Shown: positions 12,901-27,900 of the stretch, piece after piece
Position numbering within the stretch: position 1 is the first letter of the stretch
How the letters are laid out: each line of letters starts with the position of its first letter
NCBI GenBank assembly: GCA_030562195.1
Contig: CM060200.1
Span: 41,699,084 to 41,763,083 of the forward strand
Source: Nipponacmea schrenckii
Lineage: Eukaryota; Mollusca; Gastropoda; Lottiidae
DNA length: 64,000 bases
Reading direction: 5' to 3'
Notes under the pieces: model-generated
What the model was told of the DNA's origin: nothing
Seen by the model: only the letters and a program-made list of their open reading frames with translations
Databases searched by the model: none
Made by a program: the position numbers and the translations under genes

Positions 12901-15900
12901 TTGACACATAGTCTGAATATGGATGATTCTTGTACTAAAGGGCTTAAACGTTTTGATTTCAGGTTTGTTTGTAAATAAAACTCTAGTGAGTTTATAGTGA
13001 GCTGTTATTTTGTTAATCTGTATTTTAAGTTGGTTAATGGATCTCAAGTTTGTCAATGCGTCTAATAATGACCGTATAACTCGGACCTTCGGTCCTCGTC
13101 AACGGTCATTATTGGACTTATTGACAAACTTTCGACCATTAACCTATACATATTGACCAAGTTTAAGTTAGAAGTGTTTTTCAATAATAACTTAGTTTAA
13201 TAGATATATTATATACTCTTATTGACCAAGTTTAAGTTAGAAGTGTTTTTCAATAATAACTTAGTTTAATAGATATATCATGTTATATAGAGATTCTATT
13301 CTTTAGTCATGATACCTGGTAAGCCAAACTGATGAATATATACTCTTATTGACCAAGTTTAAGTTAGAAGTGTTTTTCAATAATAACTTAGTTTAATAGA
13401 TATATCATGTTGTATAGTGATTATATTCTTTAGTCATGATACCTGGTAAGTCTAACTGATGAATATATACTCTTATTGACCAAGTTTAAGTTAGAAGTGT
13501 TTTTCAATAATAACTTAGTTTAATAGATATATCATGTTGTATAGTGATTCTATTCTTTAGTCATGATACCTGGTAAGTCTAACTGATGAATATATACCTA
13601 TATTGACCAAGTTTAAGTTAGAAGTGTTTTTCAATAATAACTTAGTTTAATAGATATATCATGTTAAATAGAGATTCTATTCTTTAGTCATGATACCTGG
13701 TAAGTCTAACTGATGAATATATACTCTTATTGACCAAGTTTAAGTTAGAAGTGTTTTTCAATAATAACTTAGTTTAATAGATATATCATGTTATATAGAG
13801 ATTCTTTTCTTTAGTCATGACACCTGGTAAGTCTAACTGATGAATATATACTCTTATTGACCAAGTTTAAGAATTTATATTTTAAGTCCATTCTAAGAGG
13901 TATTTTCCCTTTTAAAGAGAAGTATAAAATATCTATATGCATGCACTGGAAACAACAATATACTACATTTTTTCAATCAAACATTAATCCAGGAAATTGT
14001 TGAAGCGGCGAATATCAACCTGTATTCATGCTGTATTAGTTACCTCTCATTTCAGTTGGAAATACAGTTTTATGAGTAGAATCCAACTTACAAAACTGTT
14101 TTCGATATTCTTGGTGAATGAAGCCAAACGATTGAAAAAATGGCCACAACCTCACCCTGACTTGAGAGGTAACGAATGCAGCATTGTGTCCGATGAGCGA
14201 CCCTAAGATGAAAAAAAACGGAAGGCTACTTACAGGTGGGGAGAGGGGCATGTTCATGTGATTTCCATTATTTAGTACAAGAGGACTAGGAACACCTTGA
14301 GCTGGGCGTCGCCGGGGCCCAGGGCTCTGCTGGGAATTATGTTGTATCTGTCCTGGAGGAGACATGTTATTATACTGAGGACTGGTAGGGGACAGGCTCG
14401 TTGGACTGTTCCCATGGTTACCATAATGTTGCTGTTGTTGTTGTTGATCTGAGTCTACATCTAATGGTGTTGCTAGGGGTGATGGGAAATGGAGAACTGA
14501 TAAATCTGGGGGGGACCTTATCTTTGGGATATGGGGATGTGAAACCGGTATTTTTCTTGAGAAAAAGGTAGATTTTGAAATTAAAAACTTATATTAAATA
14601 TATTTAAATAGTTTTAAAAAGCAAAGTTTAGTTGGCAATTTGTTTGAATAGAGTAGCAATTGAGAGTGGCCCGATGGACCAATATGGGTGACGACAATAA
14701 CATAATTACATATAATAATGAATTTCAGGAGAGAGAGAAGTTTGATTCCTCCAAATGTACAGGCCGAGGATGCAACAAATAATATTACAGAGAAATAGAA
14801 ACAAGTGGTCTGGATTGATTGATTTTACTTGTGTTTATCTTGAAATAAAATAAATATTTCCTAAACAATTAATACAATGTAATGGAATAAAACTTACTTT
14901 ATGTTTGGAACTTCACAGGATTTTGGTCTGGATTGAGCCAACTGAAATATAAATAGAAGATTTTGACGGCACGATGATATATTAATATCTTAACAACAAT
15001 ATTACCTACATGGCTTCACAGAACGAGATGCTGAGTTACACAATCAGAGGTATCAGGTGTTCAGTGGGAGAGGGGAGGTAATCTATCATAGTCAAACATC
15101 AAATTATTAACTAGAAAGTAGAGCATGAATCATTGATGAAAAAAAAAATAAGAAACAACTATATTTTTCAAGGATAACAACTTAGGTTCACAAGTCCGCC
15201 GTGACAGAGATCCTTTCTACCAGCTGGTCCTTGGCCAAACCTCTTGGCATTGATCTTTCCCGGATTATCCGTAACCAATTTACAACTGGGTGGACCAGAA
15301 TTATGAGTGGAGATGACTTATGCAAGGTCATCAAACTTTCACGCACCGATCAAGATAAAAGTTGCTAATACCAGTCCTCAATAGACCTTATTCATGCATC
15401 AGCCATATTGAATCTAGAACAAGACTCATTATGTAAACAAACAAAGGTAACAGCATGTCATTGAAGTAAAATCACAACCTTGACCTATTTAATTCCCACT
15501 AACTCAAAACTAATCATATTTTACATCATTAAAATCAGAGTTGATTTAAACTTTTTATGATACTTTCAGTTCATATTTTTCCTTCAACATTTTCTCCCAT
15601 ATTCTAGTTGGAATCAGATTGCCAATCATGCGAAATAACCCAAGTTACAGATCAGCAGAGAGGAGTTGTAGAAAAAATCTGAGAACAAACTAACCTTTTT
15701 AGGATCCCAGTAACCTCCCCTTTGCATTTCAGGTATTGAATTCTCTACCATTTCTACAACTAAAATATCAATATAATTTAATAGTTATTATTTTATCAGT
15801 TATATCATAACAACAGTATTTTATTAAGGCACATTAACCCCACCTCCACATAAAATGGCAGATCTTCATTATCATAATAGTGTGTAGAGTCATTTTTATC

Positions 15901-18900
15901 TTTTGGGTCGATTCCATTTTGAAATATTTTGTAAGTTTATAAAACACTTACTCCTACGATGTGTGGGGGGTGTATTCGGACCTATTTCTTGATTAGGGAA
16001 GCCCATTGCACTTGTATGTAGAGCAGAATCGGAATTTGTCCTGAAAGGAAACAGAAAACATCAAAACTAAACACCTTTTTTACCGTCAATCTCTCTGTAC
16101 TAGTCATGTCTGACTATAGGCCAAATGGACCTGTTGGTGAAAAAAAAAAATCAGATTTTTCAGCCTTAGTATGTGTATCAGGGACGCAAATTTTGTAGAT
16201 TATTTACCTTGATAGATATTGGCATAAATAGAGTAATAACTGAGTCATATTTTCTGAAATTCACAGTAGCTTTGACCACTGAACACAAAATTAGAATGAT
16301 GTAAATAGCAACTACATATAGAAGTGTCTCTGATACACATACAGATTAAGGCATATTTCTGAAAATTCCCAACAGAAACATCATAATTAAACGATCTCTA
16401 AGCCGAGTGAAATAAAGACATTTCATTGGTCAAAAGTCAAAATCTAAACCAATTACATATCTTTATAAAACTATCTTGGTTAAGCCGCTAGAAACAGTCA
16501 AAATTTTCAATCAAAATCTTTGTTTGAAGACAACTTTGATAGTTACAATAGGCTTTTAGCCAAGACGTTTCTATGGTGATTCAAGAATTAACAGGCCAGC
16601 ATGCCACTAACACTGGCGTTTGTTTTCAAAATGATGAAAGATAGGACCATATTAAGATGAAAATGTAGCGACCATGATGCAGTATGTTAATAATGGAAAC
16701 CAACGGAAACCAAAATAAACCAAGAAAAGCACAGAAACTAAACCAAGATGCATGAAGAATTACAGAATAAAAAATTTAATAAGAACAAGAGACATGCAAT
16801 GTTAAATGGGCTGGGTCTCTCCAGTGGTGGGGCACAACTTTCTGGTATAGACAAGTAATATTTGAGACATGGGGTCTATCTTGTTACTGGGGGAGTTATT
16901 CTAGGGGTGGGGCACAACTTTCTGGTATAAACAAGTAATATTTGAGACATGGGGTCTATCTTGTTACTGAGCAAATCGTTCTAGGGGTGGGGCTTAAGTT
17001 TCTGGGTAGAGGCAAGTAACACTTGTGAGACATGGGGTCTATTTTGTTACTGAGCAAATCATTCTAGGGGTGGGTCTTAAGTTTCTGGGTAGAGACAAGT
17101 AACATTTGTGAGACATGGGGTGTATCTTGTTAATGAGCAAATCGTTCTAGGGGTGGGGCTTAAGTTTCTGGATAGAGACAAGTAACACTTGTGAAACATG
17201 GGGTCTATCTTGTTACTGAGCAAATCATTCTAGGGGTGGGGCTTAAGTTTCTGGGTACAGACAAGTAACACTTGTGAGACATGGGATGTATCTTGTTACT
17301 GAGCAAATCATTCTAGGGGTGGGGCTTAAGTTTCTGGGTACAGACAAGTAACACTTGTGAAACATGGGGTCTATCTTGTTACTGAGCAAATCATTCTAGG
17401 GGTGGGGCTTAAGTTTCTGGGTAGAGAAAAGTAACACTTGTGAAACATGGGGTCTATCTTGTTACTGAGCAAATCATTCTAGGGGTGGGGCTTAGTTTCT
17501 GGGTAAGACAAGTAATACTTGTGAGACATGGGGTCTATCTTGTTACTGAGCAAATCATTCTAAGGGTGGGGCTTAAGTTTCTGGGTAGAGGCAAGTAACA
17601 CTTGTGAGACATGGGGTCTATTTTGTTACTGAGCAAATCATTCTAGGGGTGGGCTTAAGTTTCTGGGTAGAGAAAGTAACACTTGTGAGAACATGGGGTC
17701 TATCTTGTTACTGGGCAAATCATTCTAGGGGTGGGGCTTAAGTTTCTGGGTAGAGACAAGTAACACTTGTGAGACATGGGGTCTATCTTGTTACTGAGCA
17801 AATCATTCTAGGGGTGGGGCTTAAGTTTCTGGGTAGAGACAAGTAACACTTGTGAGACATGGGGTCTATCTTGTTACTGAGCAAATCATTCTAGGGGTGG
17901 GGCTTAAGTTTCTGGGTAGAGACAAGTAACACTTGTGAGACATGGGGTCTATCTTGTTACTGAGAAATCATTCTAGGGGTGGGGCTTAAGTTTCTGGGTA
18001 GAGACAAGTAACACTTGTGAGACATGGGGTCTATCTTGTTACTGAGCAAATCATTCTAGGGGTGGGGCTTAAGTTTCTGGGTAGAGAAAGTAACACTTGT
18101 GAAACATGGGGTCTATCTTGTTACTGAGCAAATCATTCTAGGGGTGGGGCTTAAGTTTCTGGGTAGAGACAAGTAACACTTGTGAAACATGGGGTCTATC
18201 TTGTTACTGAGCAAATCATTCTAGGGGTGGGGCTTAAGTTTCTGGGTAGAGACAAGTAACACTTGTGAGACATGGGATTATCTTGTTACTGAGCAAATCA
18301 TTCTAGGGGTGGGGCTTAAGTTTCTGGGTACAGACAAGTAATACTTGTGAGACATGGGGTCTACCTTGTTACTGAGAAATCATTCTAGGGGTGGGGCTTA
18401 AGTTTCTGGGTAGAGGCAAGTAACACTTGTGAGACATGGGGTCTATTTGTTACTGAGCAAATCATTCTAGGGGTGGGTCTTAAGTTTCTGGGTAGAGAAA
18501 AGTAACACTTGTGAAACATGGGGTCTATCTTGTTACTGAGCAAATCATTCTAGGGGTGGGGCTTAAGTTTCTGGGTACAGACAAGTAACACTTGTGAGAC
18601 ATGGGGTCTATCTTGTTACTGAGCAAATCATTCTAGGGGTGGGGCTTAAGTTTCTGGGTAGAGACAAGTAACACTTGTGAAACATGGGGTCTATCTTGTT
18701 TCTGAGCAAATCATTCTAGAGGTGGGGCTCAAGAAAGAGCATGTACAGACTGAATGTATAGGCCACCTCAAACAACATTGAAATTGGGCATGGGGAGATT
18801 TATCATTTAGTTAAACACATTAATAGTTTACAAACTTTTCACAGAAAAATATTAGAAACATTTCTACCACCAGTCTTATTTTTATCATAACATTTTCAAA

Positions 18901-21900
18901 CAAAATACTTCAGGAAAGATTTGATTAACCAGACAGATTTACAGGCTCAAGTTACAGTTGAATATATTGTTAAGTGTCCAGCTTAGACTACTGGATCTTA
19001 AATAAGTATGAGTCACCCCTGACCCCCCCCCCCCACCCAACACCCAGACAGGGCCAGAATGTTTCATCCACAGGACACTGAATTAGCTCACCAACACTGA
19101 ATACTTCTAAACATGTTAGTCTTAAAACAGAACATCATTTCCAATAAAGCCCTATCAAGCATGTTAAGGTGGGGAGGGGGAGGGTAGGGGTGGCGGGTGC
19201 AGTGTTAGTGGTCAAGGGTCTAGGGAGAGGTAAGGGGAGGTAAGCGGAAGGGATGTTAAATAGCACTCACCGTGAAAGAGTTGTACCGTTTAGATACGAG
19301 TAATTCCTGTAAAGAGGCAAATGAAAGACAACAAACTAAAAAAAGGTGGAAAAATGAAAAAATGCAAGCAAAGGAGCAAAAAAAAAAAACTTGAAAATAA
19401 ACTGCACGAAATATGATTGAAATAAATTACTGATTTAGTGAGGGCCATTTGATGAATAAGTTATATTTATTTATTAAAATTATGAATTTTAACACTAATA
19501 AAACGGATTGACAATATTTTACAAGGACAACAACTTAGGTTCTCAAATCTGCCGTGACAGGGACATATTTAAAACCAGGAGCCTTTTTCACGAAAACTTA
19601 AATTAAGATGATTTTAGTGTTCCAATGGTCAGATTGGTCAATCATTAAAATTAAGTTTTTATTAACCAATCAGGTTACTATATTTCTTAAAATCCTGATT
19701 GTATCTTTGTTAAAATTTTGTGAAGCAGGTCCCTGGATGAAGATATCTGGAGTGAAAGTGAAATTGACTGACTGTGGGTTAATAATTGATGAGCCGTAAG
19801 GTCGTTACATGTATGTAATAATAACAACAGGAAAGATTGAGAAATAATTTGACGATACTCTAGCCCCAAGGGAGATCTGACCTTGAAATTACCTTGCCTC
19901 AGGGGTGAACAATGATATGTTTATCTTATGTCATATTTAACAGACTATGTAACCTCCTCCGTTATAACTGACTTCTACCAGATATCATCATAATGGGCAG
20001 AATTTTAATAGATAAAACCTAGTAGGGGTAACCTAGTGCACTGGCCACTCGACCCAAACTTCAATTCAACAGAAACCCTTCCTTTAGTTCTGTTTAAATG
20101 TAATTTTTAATGATTGCTTGAAAAGTTTGTATTAATGGTCATTTAGTTGAAGAAAGTGGTGATTTTTCATGCTAGTTTCCTGCTATTTAATAGACTTGTG
20201 AAACATGCAGTGTGCAATGAGGGAAAATTTGCCAGAACAGCAGCATTAACCTACTCTCTAATGATTGTAAATGCAGATTATTTTAACTGTATTGAATGAA
20301 GTCCATGTGTTTGTTTATTCTTCTATCCAAAGATATCAAGATCTTCACATTTAAAAAATTTTTTAGAAAATAATTCTAGCAGGTGCCCCTTTAAACAAAT
20401 ATCTATTTCAATCATATCATTATGCAGCTTATTCTCTTAAAGAAACTAACTATTAAACTACATAGACTGATTCACGACCAAATTAACTTTATTACTAAAA
20501 AATGACGGGAGAAAAAAACAACCTGTATCCTGGTTCATTTGGAACAATTTACTTTCGTCAGAGAATTTCATGACTACCAGATGTAGACAAAAGACTTGTT
20601 TGTTTCTGATTTTGTTTTTTAATTCACTTAATAGCCTTTGTAGAAATTTATATATAAAGTAATTTTCTGACATGAATTTTGCCTTCAGGCCATAATTTTA
20701 AATTCATTACAATTATTTCTAAAAGCATCGAATATCCTGCTCAAATTTAACCCATTGCCAAAAGAAGTGAAGAAAGAAGATGCATAAATTCAGAAAATGT
20801 TGTATTTTTTGGTCGAACCAAAGACAATTATGACAAAAATTCAAAATTTATTATCTTCATTTAAAAAATTTCAAACACAATGCCAATTAAAAAAAAATTT
20901 GAAATTTTTTATAAATATTTTTAATGTTTTTTTATGAATTAAGTTGGTCGTGAAAAAGAATAAAATTTATTTTTCTATCTAAAAAATAAAAAGTGCTGAA
21001 AAATATCAAAAATTCATTCAATTCAAACAAAAAACATAATCTAATATTAACATTCCCAGTGCCTCAAATATGCAAAAAATAATCAGAATTGCTATATTAG
21101 TGACATTGAATTTATAGAATGAATAAATAAATGAGTGAGTGAATGAATAAATGAATGAATGCTAAAGTGAATAAATGAAAGTTAAAATGAATAAATGAAA
21201 GTTTAAATGAATGAATAAATGAATGAATAATGAATGAAAGTTAAAATGAATGAATAATGAAAGAATGAATGAATGAAAGAATGAATGAATAGATAAATGA
21301 ATGAAAGAATGAATGAATGAATAAATGAATGAATGCTAAAATGAATGAAAGTTGTTAAAATGAATGAATGAATGAAAGAAATATGTAAACCAAAATGAAC
21401 CCATAAGGTTTGGATGAAATATCAGTTAGTTTTTAAAATGTCAATATCCATGAAGAATTTTACTGGCAAATTGGAATTTATAATCAAAACTTGCCAAAAC
21501 TGTTTTGTCAGTAACCCACTTGGAGCTAAATTTGCCAGATGACTCCTGTATCTACAGCTGAGTTTTAAATGCCAAGGCTATGCTCAATCCTATGCTCAAT
21601 CCTATGCTCAGTCCTATGCTGCCTTTTCGAAGCATCTCCTTGTTTGAAATATCAGAATTGTTTACTTTGTTATTATCAATATATCTTCAAACAGTTATTT
21701 TGTATTTTCGTGATTTGTTTAGCAATTCGAATCATTAGACATAGGATGTTAAATGCTCAATGCTATACATAATTCAATATTATAGAACTAGGCTATATAC
21801 TAGCTCAATAATATACAGGATTATCAACTGGTTTGTGAGGATGCTGGTAATTAGTAAGGATTATTAGATTATATGGGATGGTGCTAATAGAGCTGTGCAG

Positions 21901-24900
21901 TGACTATATAATCCAAACAAACTGTATCAACGTGTGAATAGAGGAGGTATGATGTCTGGTAAAGTGAGTGTTTGGGCAAGGTAAAAGAAACAAATTTTGT
22001 CCAGAATCATGTATGTGCTTCGTCTAGACCAAGGGCTTTCAACCCAAGTCTTTCCTTAGATTTGTGGCCATGACCTCCCTCTCCCCTCTATCTAGAGGTT
22101 TTTGTTTGGACCTTATTATTTTTTATGTATTCCCTGATCAGCACCCCCTCTCACCACACTTCCCCTTAAATCTTTGCCCCCTTCCCCCTATAAATTTTTA
22201 CACCCCTCCCCTATAAATCCCTAGTATCTTTCATGATTTTCTTTTACTTTCCCCAGTAATTTTTGTCATGTTAGAGAATATAGTCCCACTGCACAGAGCG
22301 ACTTAAATTATAATTATCTAAATATTTTATATTTGGACTATAAAATGTCTCATACCCTAACAATTTCAAAAATTACCCCCCTCCCCCCAAACATTAAAAA
22401 TCAAGTTCTAGTATTTTGCTGTAATGATATATCCGCACAAGACACAATACCCCTCCTATTCACACACGATTGCCTAACAACTATTGAGGTAAGAGCCAAC
22501 TGCATCAGGACTTAAAACAATCTATAAGTGTCCTGACTACCCTCAATCATTATTGAACTCTACCAAACAGTTTTTATCCATTCAATGTCACAGTTAGTTT
22601 GTATGTTTAGAAGAATTCATTTACTAATTAGGGTACAATATCATTTTGTAGAAGAAGACATTTTCAATTCTGTCGAGCCCCATGAATTCCTACCCCAACT
22701 CCCAATAACCTATTATCATTTGAATAGTTTCTAAAAGTCTTAGACTGTTTTATCATTTGTTGCATATCAAAGTTTTTTCTACTATGTACTTTTTAACTCT
22801 CAATTTAGGGGATATTTTTTTGAAAAAAAGATTGAAATAATGTTCTTATGAGTAAAATCTTTCAAAATTGGTCTTAAAATGGGATAAAGTGAAAAGATCT
22901 AACCCAAGGAGAGAGTCTGAACCAACGCTCCTATGTCACGCTATGATAAGGATTTCTGCGCTGCGCTCTAAACCTCAGCCCTGTACCTAACAGCCATACA
23001 AAATGTTTAACTATATATCTGTTAGGTATTAGTTCTCTTGACCCACCTGTGAAGAAAGGGGAGGTAACTTACCGTCGCCAGCTCGTATCTGGAGGTGGGG
23101 ATAAATATGTCGACCCATACGGTGAACTGTCAACCTAAAATCTAGAGTCAAGGAAAAAATATAACAGAAACCTGTTTTGAAAAAATCAGATAATCATCTA
23201 ATTGGATGAATGAATTAAAGCTCTTATCGTTCTATAAATATTTAAATGACAACCTCTGTTTAAACCTCACCTCTATAGAAGAGATATCTCGACAGAAATT
23301 AAGAAATTCATGTTTTACTGCATACTGGATCTACAAGCTATTGCTAACAGTACACAAGGCTTTTTTTTATATTTGATATTTGTAAGTAAAATTCAGATAA
23401 GCTACCATTGCTACCATCTAAATCTTGTGCGCATTAATTTGTATCCATGTTTTCAAAATTCATGAATTTACGCACGCTTTTGAAAAAAATCTACAGATTT
23501 TTCAAGCCAATTTTCTTGATTTTTTTTTTTCATGACCTGTACACATATATGTCAATTTTGTGTTACTTTTTGTTCGAGACTAAAGTGGTTGAGGAACCAG
23601 ATAATCTGTTTGGAAACAATGCGTGTCTGCAAAAAAGCTAACTTTAAAGCTCAGTGGAAGTAAGGTCTGTATGTCATAAGGTCACGGTCATGCACACAAC
23701 CCACTAAAAACTAGCCCCAATAACCAATTAACACTGTTACTCATTCTAAATGCGACTGTTTTCCTATATATGGACATGGCTATTTTCCCGAGGAATGATA
23801 TACTATTAAACGTCAAGCACTTGTTAAACTTAATTCAATTAACTTAACATTACAAAAATAACTCATGATGAAAAAAGCAAGTTTGTTTTAAGGAATCTTA
23901 TGATAATAATTGGTACGACATTATATATAGCGTTGCTATCGGCGATTCAGATATAACTGTCATTGTTTTAGTAAATCAGAACTATTTTCACGTCAATTAA
24001 TGAACTGATTGATATAAGATATCATTGACCAAACTCAAGGACATGAGATTTTTTTGAATCTAGTTTTATATTTATATCTATTGTAGAAATTAAAATATCA
24101 AACAATCTATCACTTCTGACGTGATATTTCTTGGTAATATCTTCTGATATACACTAGGGCCTAGTTCTATATCAATCTTAAACTAAGAATTTCTCGTAGA
24201 TGTGAAAATTTACATAAGAAATATCATATTTATGACAAAAAATGTAAGATTTTTTAAAGGTGTAATCCTTTAGCCACCTGTATAAGGTACATGATAAATT
24301 CCATCATACATCATACGATGTGATAGCTGGGTTCTTATTGTGGGCTTAGTAATAAACGCTAGCATTAGGGTGTCTTAGGGTAGAAGGTGTAACCAAGGGA
24401 GGGGGCAGATTTAGTTTATTATTTATCAGGTAATCATTCTCTGTAATAATTCATTTTTAGTTTTAATCAATACATAGTCATAACTAACACTTGTAAAAAC
24501 AGTAGCTACTATAGGAGAATATCTCCCTAAACTAACTTTTACTAGTTCAGACAAGGAGTAGCTATCATGAATCATGTGACTCGGCCAGTGCTGTTATAAG
24601 ATTATGTTCTAGTATAGACAGTAACTGTAGATTGATAGTTACTATAGACCTACTACTATAGACCTTGCTCAAGCCAGTGCTGTTATAAAACTATGTTCTA
24701 GTATAGACAGTAACTGTAGATTGATAGTTACTATAGACCTACTACTATAGACCTTGCTCGGCCAGTGCTGTTATAAAACTATGTTCTAGTATAGACAGTA
24801 ACTGTAGATTGATAGTTACTATAGACCTACTACTATAGACCTTACTCGCCAGTGCTGTTATAAAACTATGTTCTAGTATAGACAGTAACTGTAGGATTGA

Positions 24901-27900
24901 TAGTTACTATAGACCTACTACTATAGACCTTCTCGGCCAGTGCTGTTATAAAACTATGTTCTAGTATAGACAGTAACTGTAGATTGATGTTACTATAGAC
25001 CTACTACTAAGACCTTGCTCGGCCAGTGCTGTTATAAAACTATGTTCTAGTATAGACAGTAACTGTAGATTGATGTTACTATAGACCTACTACTATAGAC
25101 CTTGCTCGGCCAGTGCTGTTATAAGATTATGTTCTAGTATAGACAGTAACTGTAGATTGATAGTTACTATAGACCTACTACTATAGACCTTGCTCGGCCA
25201 GTGCTGTTATAAAACTATGTTCTAGTATAGACAGTAACTGTAGATTGATTGTTACTATAGACCTACTACATAGACCTTGCTCGGCCAGTGCTGTTATAAA
25301 ACTATGTTCTAGTATAGACAGTAACTGTAGATTGATAGTTACTATAGACCTACTACTATAGACCTTGCTCGGCCAGTGCTGTTATAAAACTATGTTCTAG
25401 TATAGACAGTAACTGTAGATTGATAGTTACTATAGACCTACTACTATAGACCTTGCTCGGCCAGTGCTGTTATAAAATATGTTCTAGTATAGACAGTAAC
25501 TTAGATTGATAGTTACTATAGACCTCTACTATAGACCTTGCTCGGCCAGTGCTGTTATAAATATGTTCTAGTATAGACAGTAACTGTAGATTGATAGTTA
25601 CTATAGACCTACTACTATAGACCTTGCTCGGCCAGTGCTGTTATAAAACTATGTTCTAGTATAGACAGTAACTGTAGATTGATAGTTACTATAGACCTAC
25701 TACTATAGACCTTGCTCGGCCAGTGCTGTTATAAAACTATGTTCTAGTATAGACAGTAACTGTAGATTGATAGTTACTATAGACAGTAGAAATTACGGCA
25801 GGCAAAACACAAAGCTGTAGAAAATCAATATTCCTGATAATTTCAATATAACTTACTATCATCTTTAACACGTTGACACTATTTATTATAATATTAGTCA
25901 AGACTCACACACAGTTTGGACCTGGTAGACTCTCTGTAGAGGCGTGAAATATAGCAGTTTTAAAGTGGACCAGGCTTTATTTGTTTCGGACAATCATCCG
26001 ACAGCCTCAAACACATGAAATCTTTTGGTTAGCTAATCAGAAATAGTCTACAGAGCTTTGAAATTTGAGCCTTCAAATCCATGTGTTTCCATAATTATCC
26101 GTGTTTGAAACATCATAATGACTTAAGAAATTACGAACGTTCCGCTATATTGGAAAACGGTTCGTCTTGATAATCAAAGAGTTATCCTTCCCGTCGTGCA
26201 ATAGCGGTCATCTATATAAACAGACTACAACGCATTTTTCAATTGTAGACTTTGTCAACAGGACACACAATTTTCAGACTGACTGGAGACCAGCCGCGTA
26301 CAGCACGGAAAAAAAATGAAAAGTGAAATTTTTTGTTTGAGGCATATTTCAAGGTATTTTGCGATTTTCTCAGAGCTTGAATATTTCTGAGGACTGTTTA
26401 AATGTAACAAAGGCCCAAAACGACCCCTAAAAATCAAGCCTGGGCCCCTTTAACTATGTGGACTCTCTGTAGAGGTGTGAAATTGACAAACCAAACTAAC
26501 AAAACCAACTGGCATAAGGCCTCCAATTATCTTTTTAATAATAGTAAGTTACAACTCTGTTCAAGTCAAAATAGCAGTTTTAACTATGTGGACTCTCTGA
26601 AGAGGTGTGAAATATAGCAGTTTTAACTTTGTGGACTCTCTGTAGAGGTGTGAAATATAGCAGTTTTAACTATGTGGACTCTCTGAAGAGGTGTGAAATA
26701 TAGCAGTTTTAACTATGTGGACTCTCTGAAGAGGTGTGAAATATAGCAGTTTTAACTATGTGGACTCTCTGTAGAGGTGTGAAATATAGCAGTTTTAACT
26801 ATGTGGACTCTCTGAAGAGGTGTGAAATATAGCAGTTTTAACTATGTGGACTCTCTGTAGAGGTGTGAAATATAGCAGTTTTAACTATGTGGACTCTCTG
26901 TAGAGGTGTGAAATATAGCAGTTTTAACTATGTGGACTCTCTGTAGAGGTGTGAAATATAGCAGTTTTAACTATGTGGACTCTCTGTAGAGGTGTGAAAT
27001 ATAGCAGTTTTAACTATGTGGACTCTCTGAAGAGAAACGAAATTGACATAACTCAAAACAAACAAGGCGATAAGACCTCCAATTCTATTTTGAATAAAAC
27101 TATACCAGGATACAAGTCTAAAAAACAATTTTAGCCATGTGGACTCTCTGAATAGGTATTGAATTAACAAATCAAACACACAGTGCCATCAGGTGTACCA
27201 AAAAACAACACCTACAACAATAATCCGAAAATCTATGCAAAAGGTTTAAATTCAAAAAAAAAAATTTCTGTCAGCAAGTAAAAATATTATCATTGATGCT
27301 AAAAAAAATTGTTGTAGAGCTACAAGAAAAATGGCTGCAAATAAATTTAAACCGTAGTGGATTAGTCAAGCTTTACCTAGCGTTAATTACTTGACAACAT
27401 TGCCTTAGCGACACGAGTCGTCTTAGTGACAGCGTCTTTAACTTAACGAGTTGTGTGTTCTGTCTCTGAAACCAGGTCATACACCCACTGAAGTCAGATT
27501 TAAATAAAAATAGAAAGTTGGTCGATAATGAATTCAGGTCAGAAAGATTATGTTTGGATGCTGTCTCATCAGTTTAAACTACACTGTGATTGGATACTGG
27601 AAATTGTTTCTCTTTTTACAATAACCTGGCCCTCTACCTAGCTACTAATAAACATAAAACAACACAGCTCCCTACAGTCACTCCCCTTCTCCCAGCTAGC
27701 CTCTAATCATTCTGACCTAGTAACACAGCAACTTCCCTTCTTTTAGTCTAGTCCCCCACCCCTCTCAAGTGGCCTCCACCCCTGCCAATTAAGCCCAATT
27801 ATATATATCGTCTAGCCACAGTAGATAAACTAGAATAATTTAATAAACCCAATTTCCTTCCTTTTTTCTTCATAAGCCCTGATACTTATAGACATAAAAA

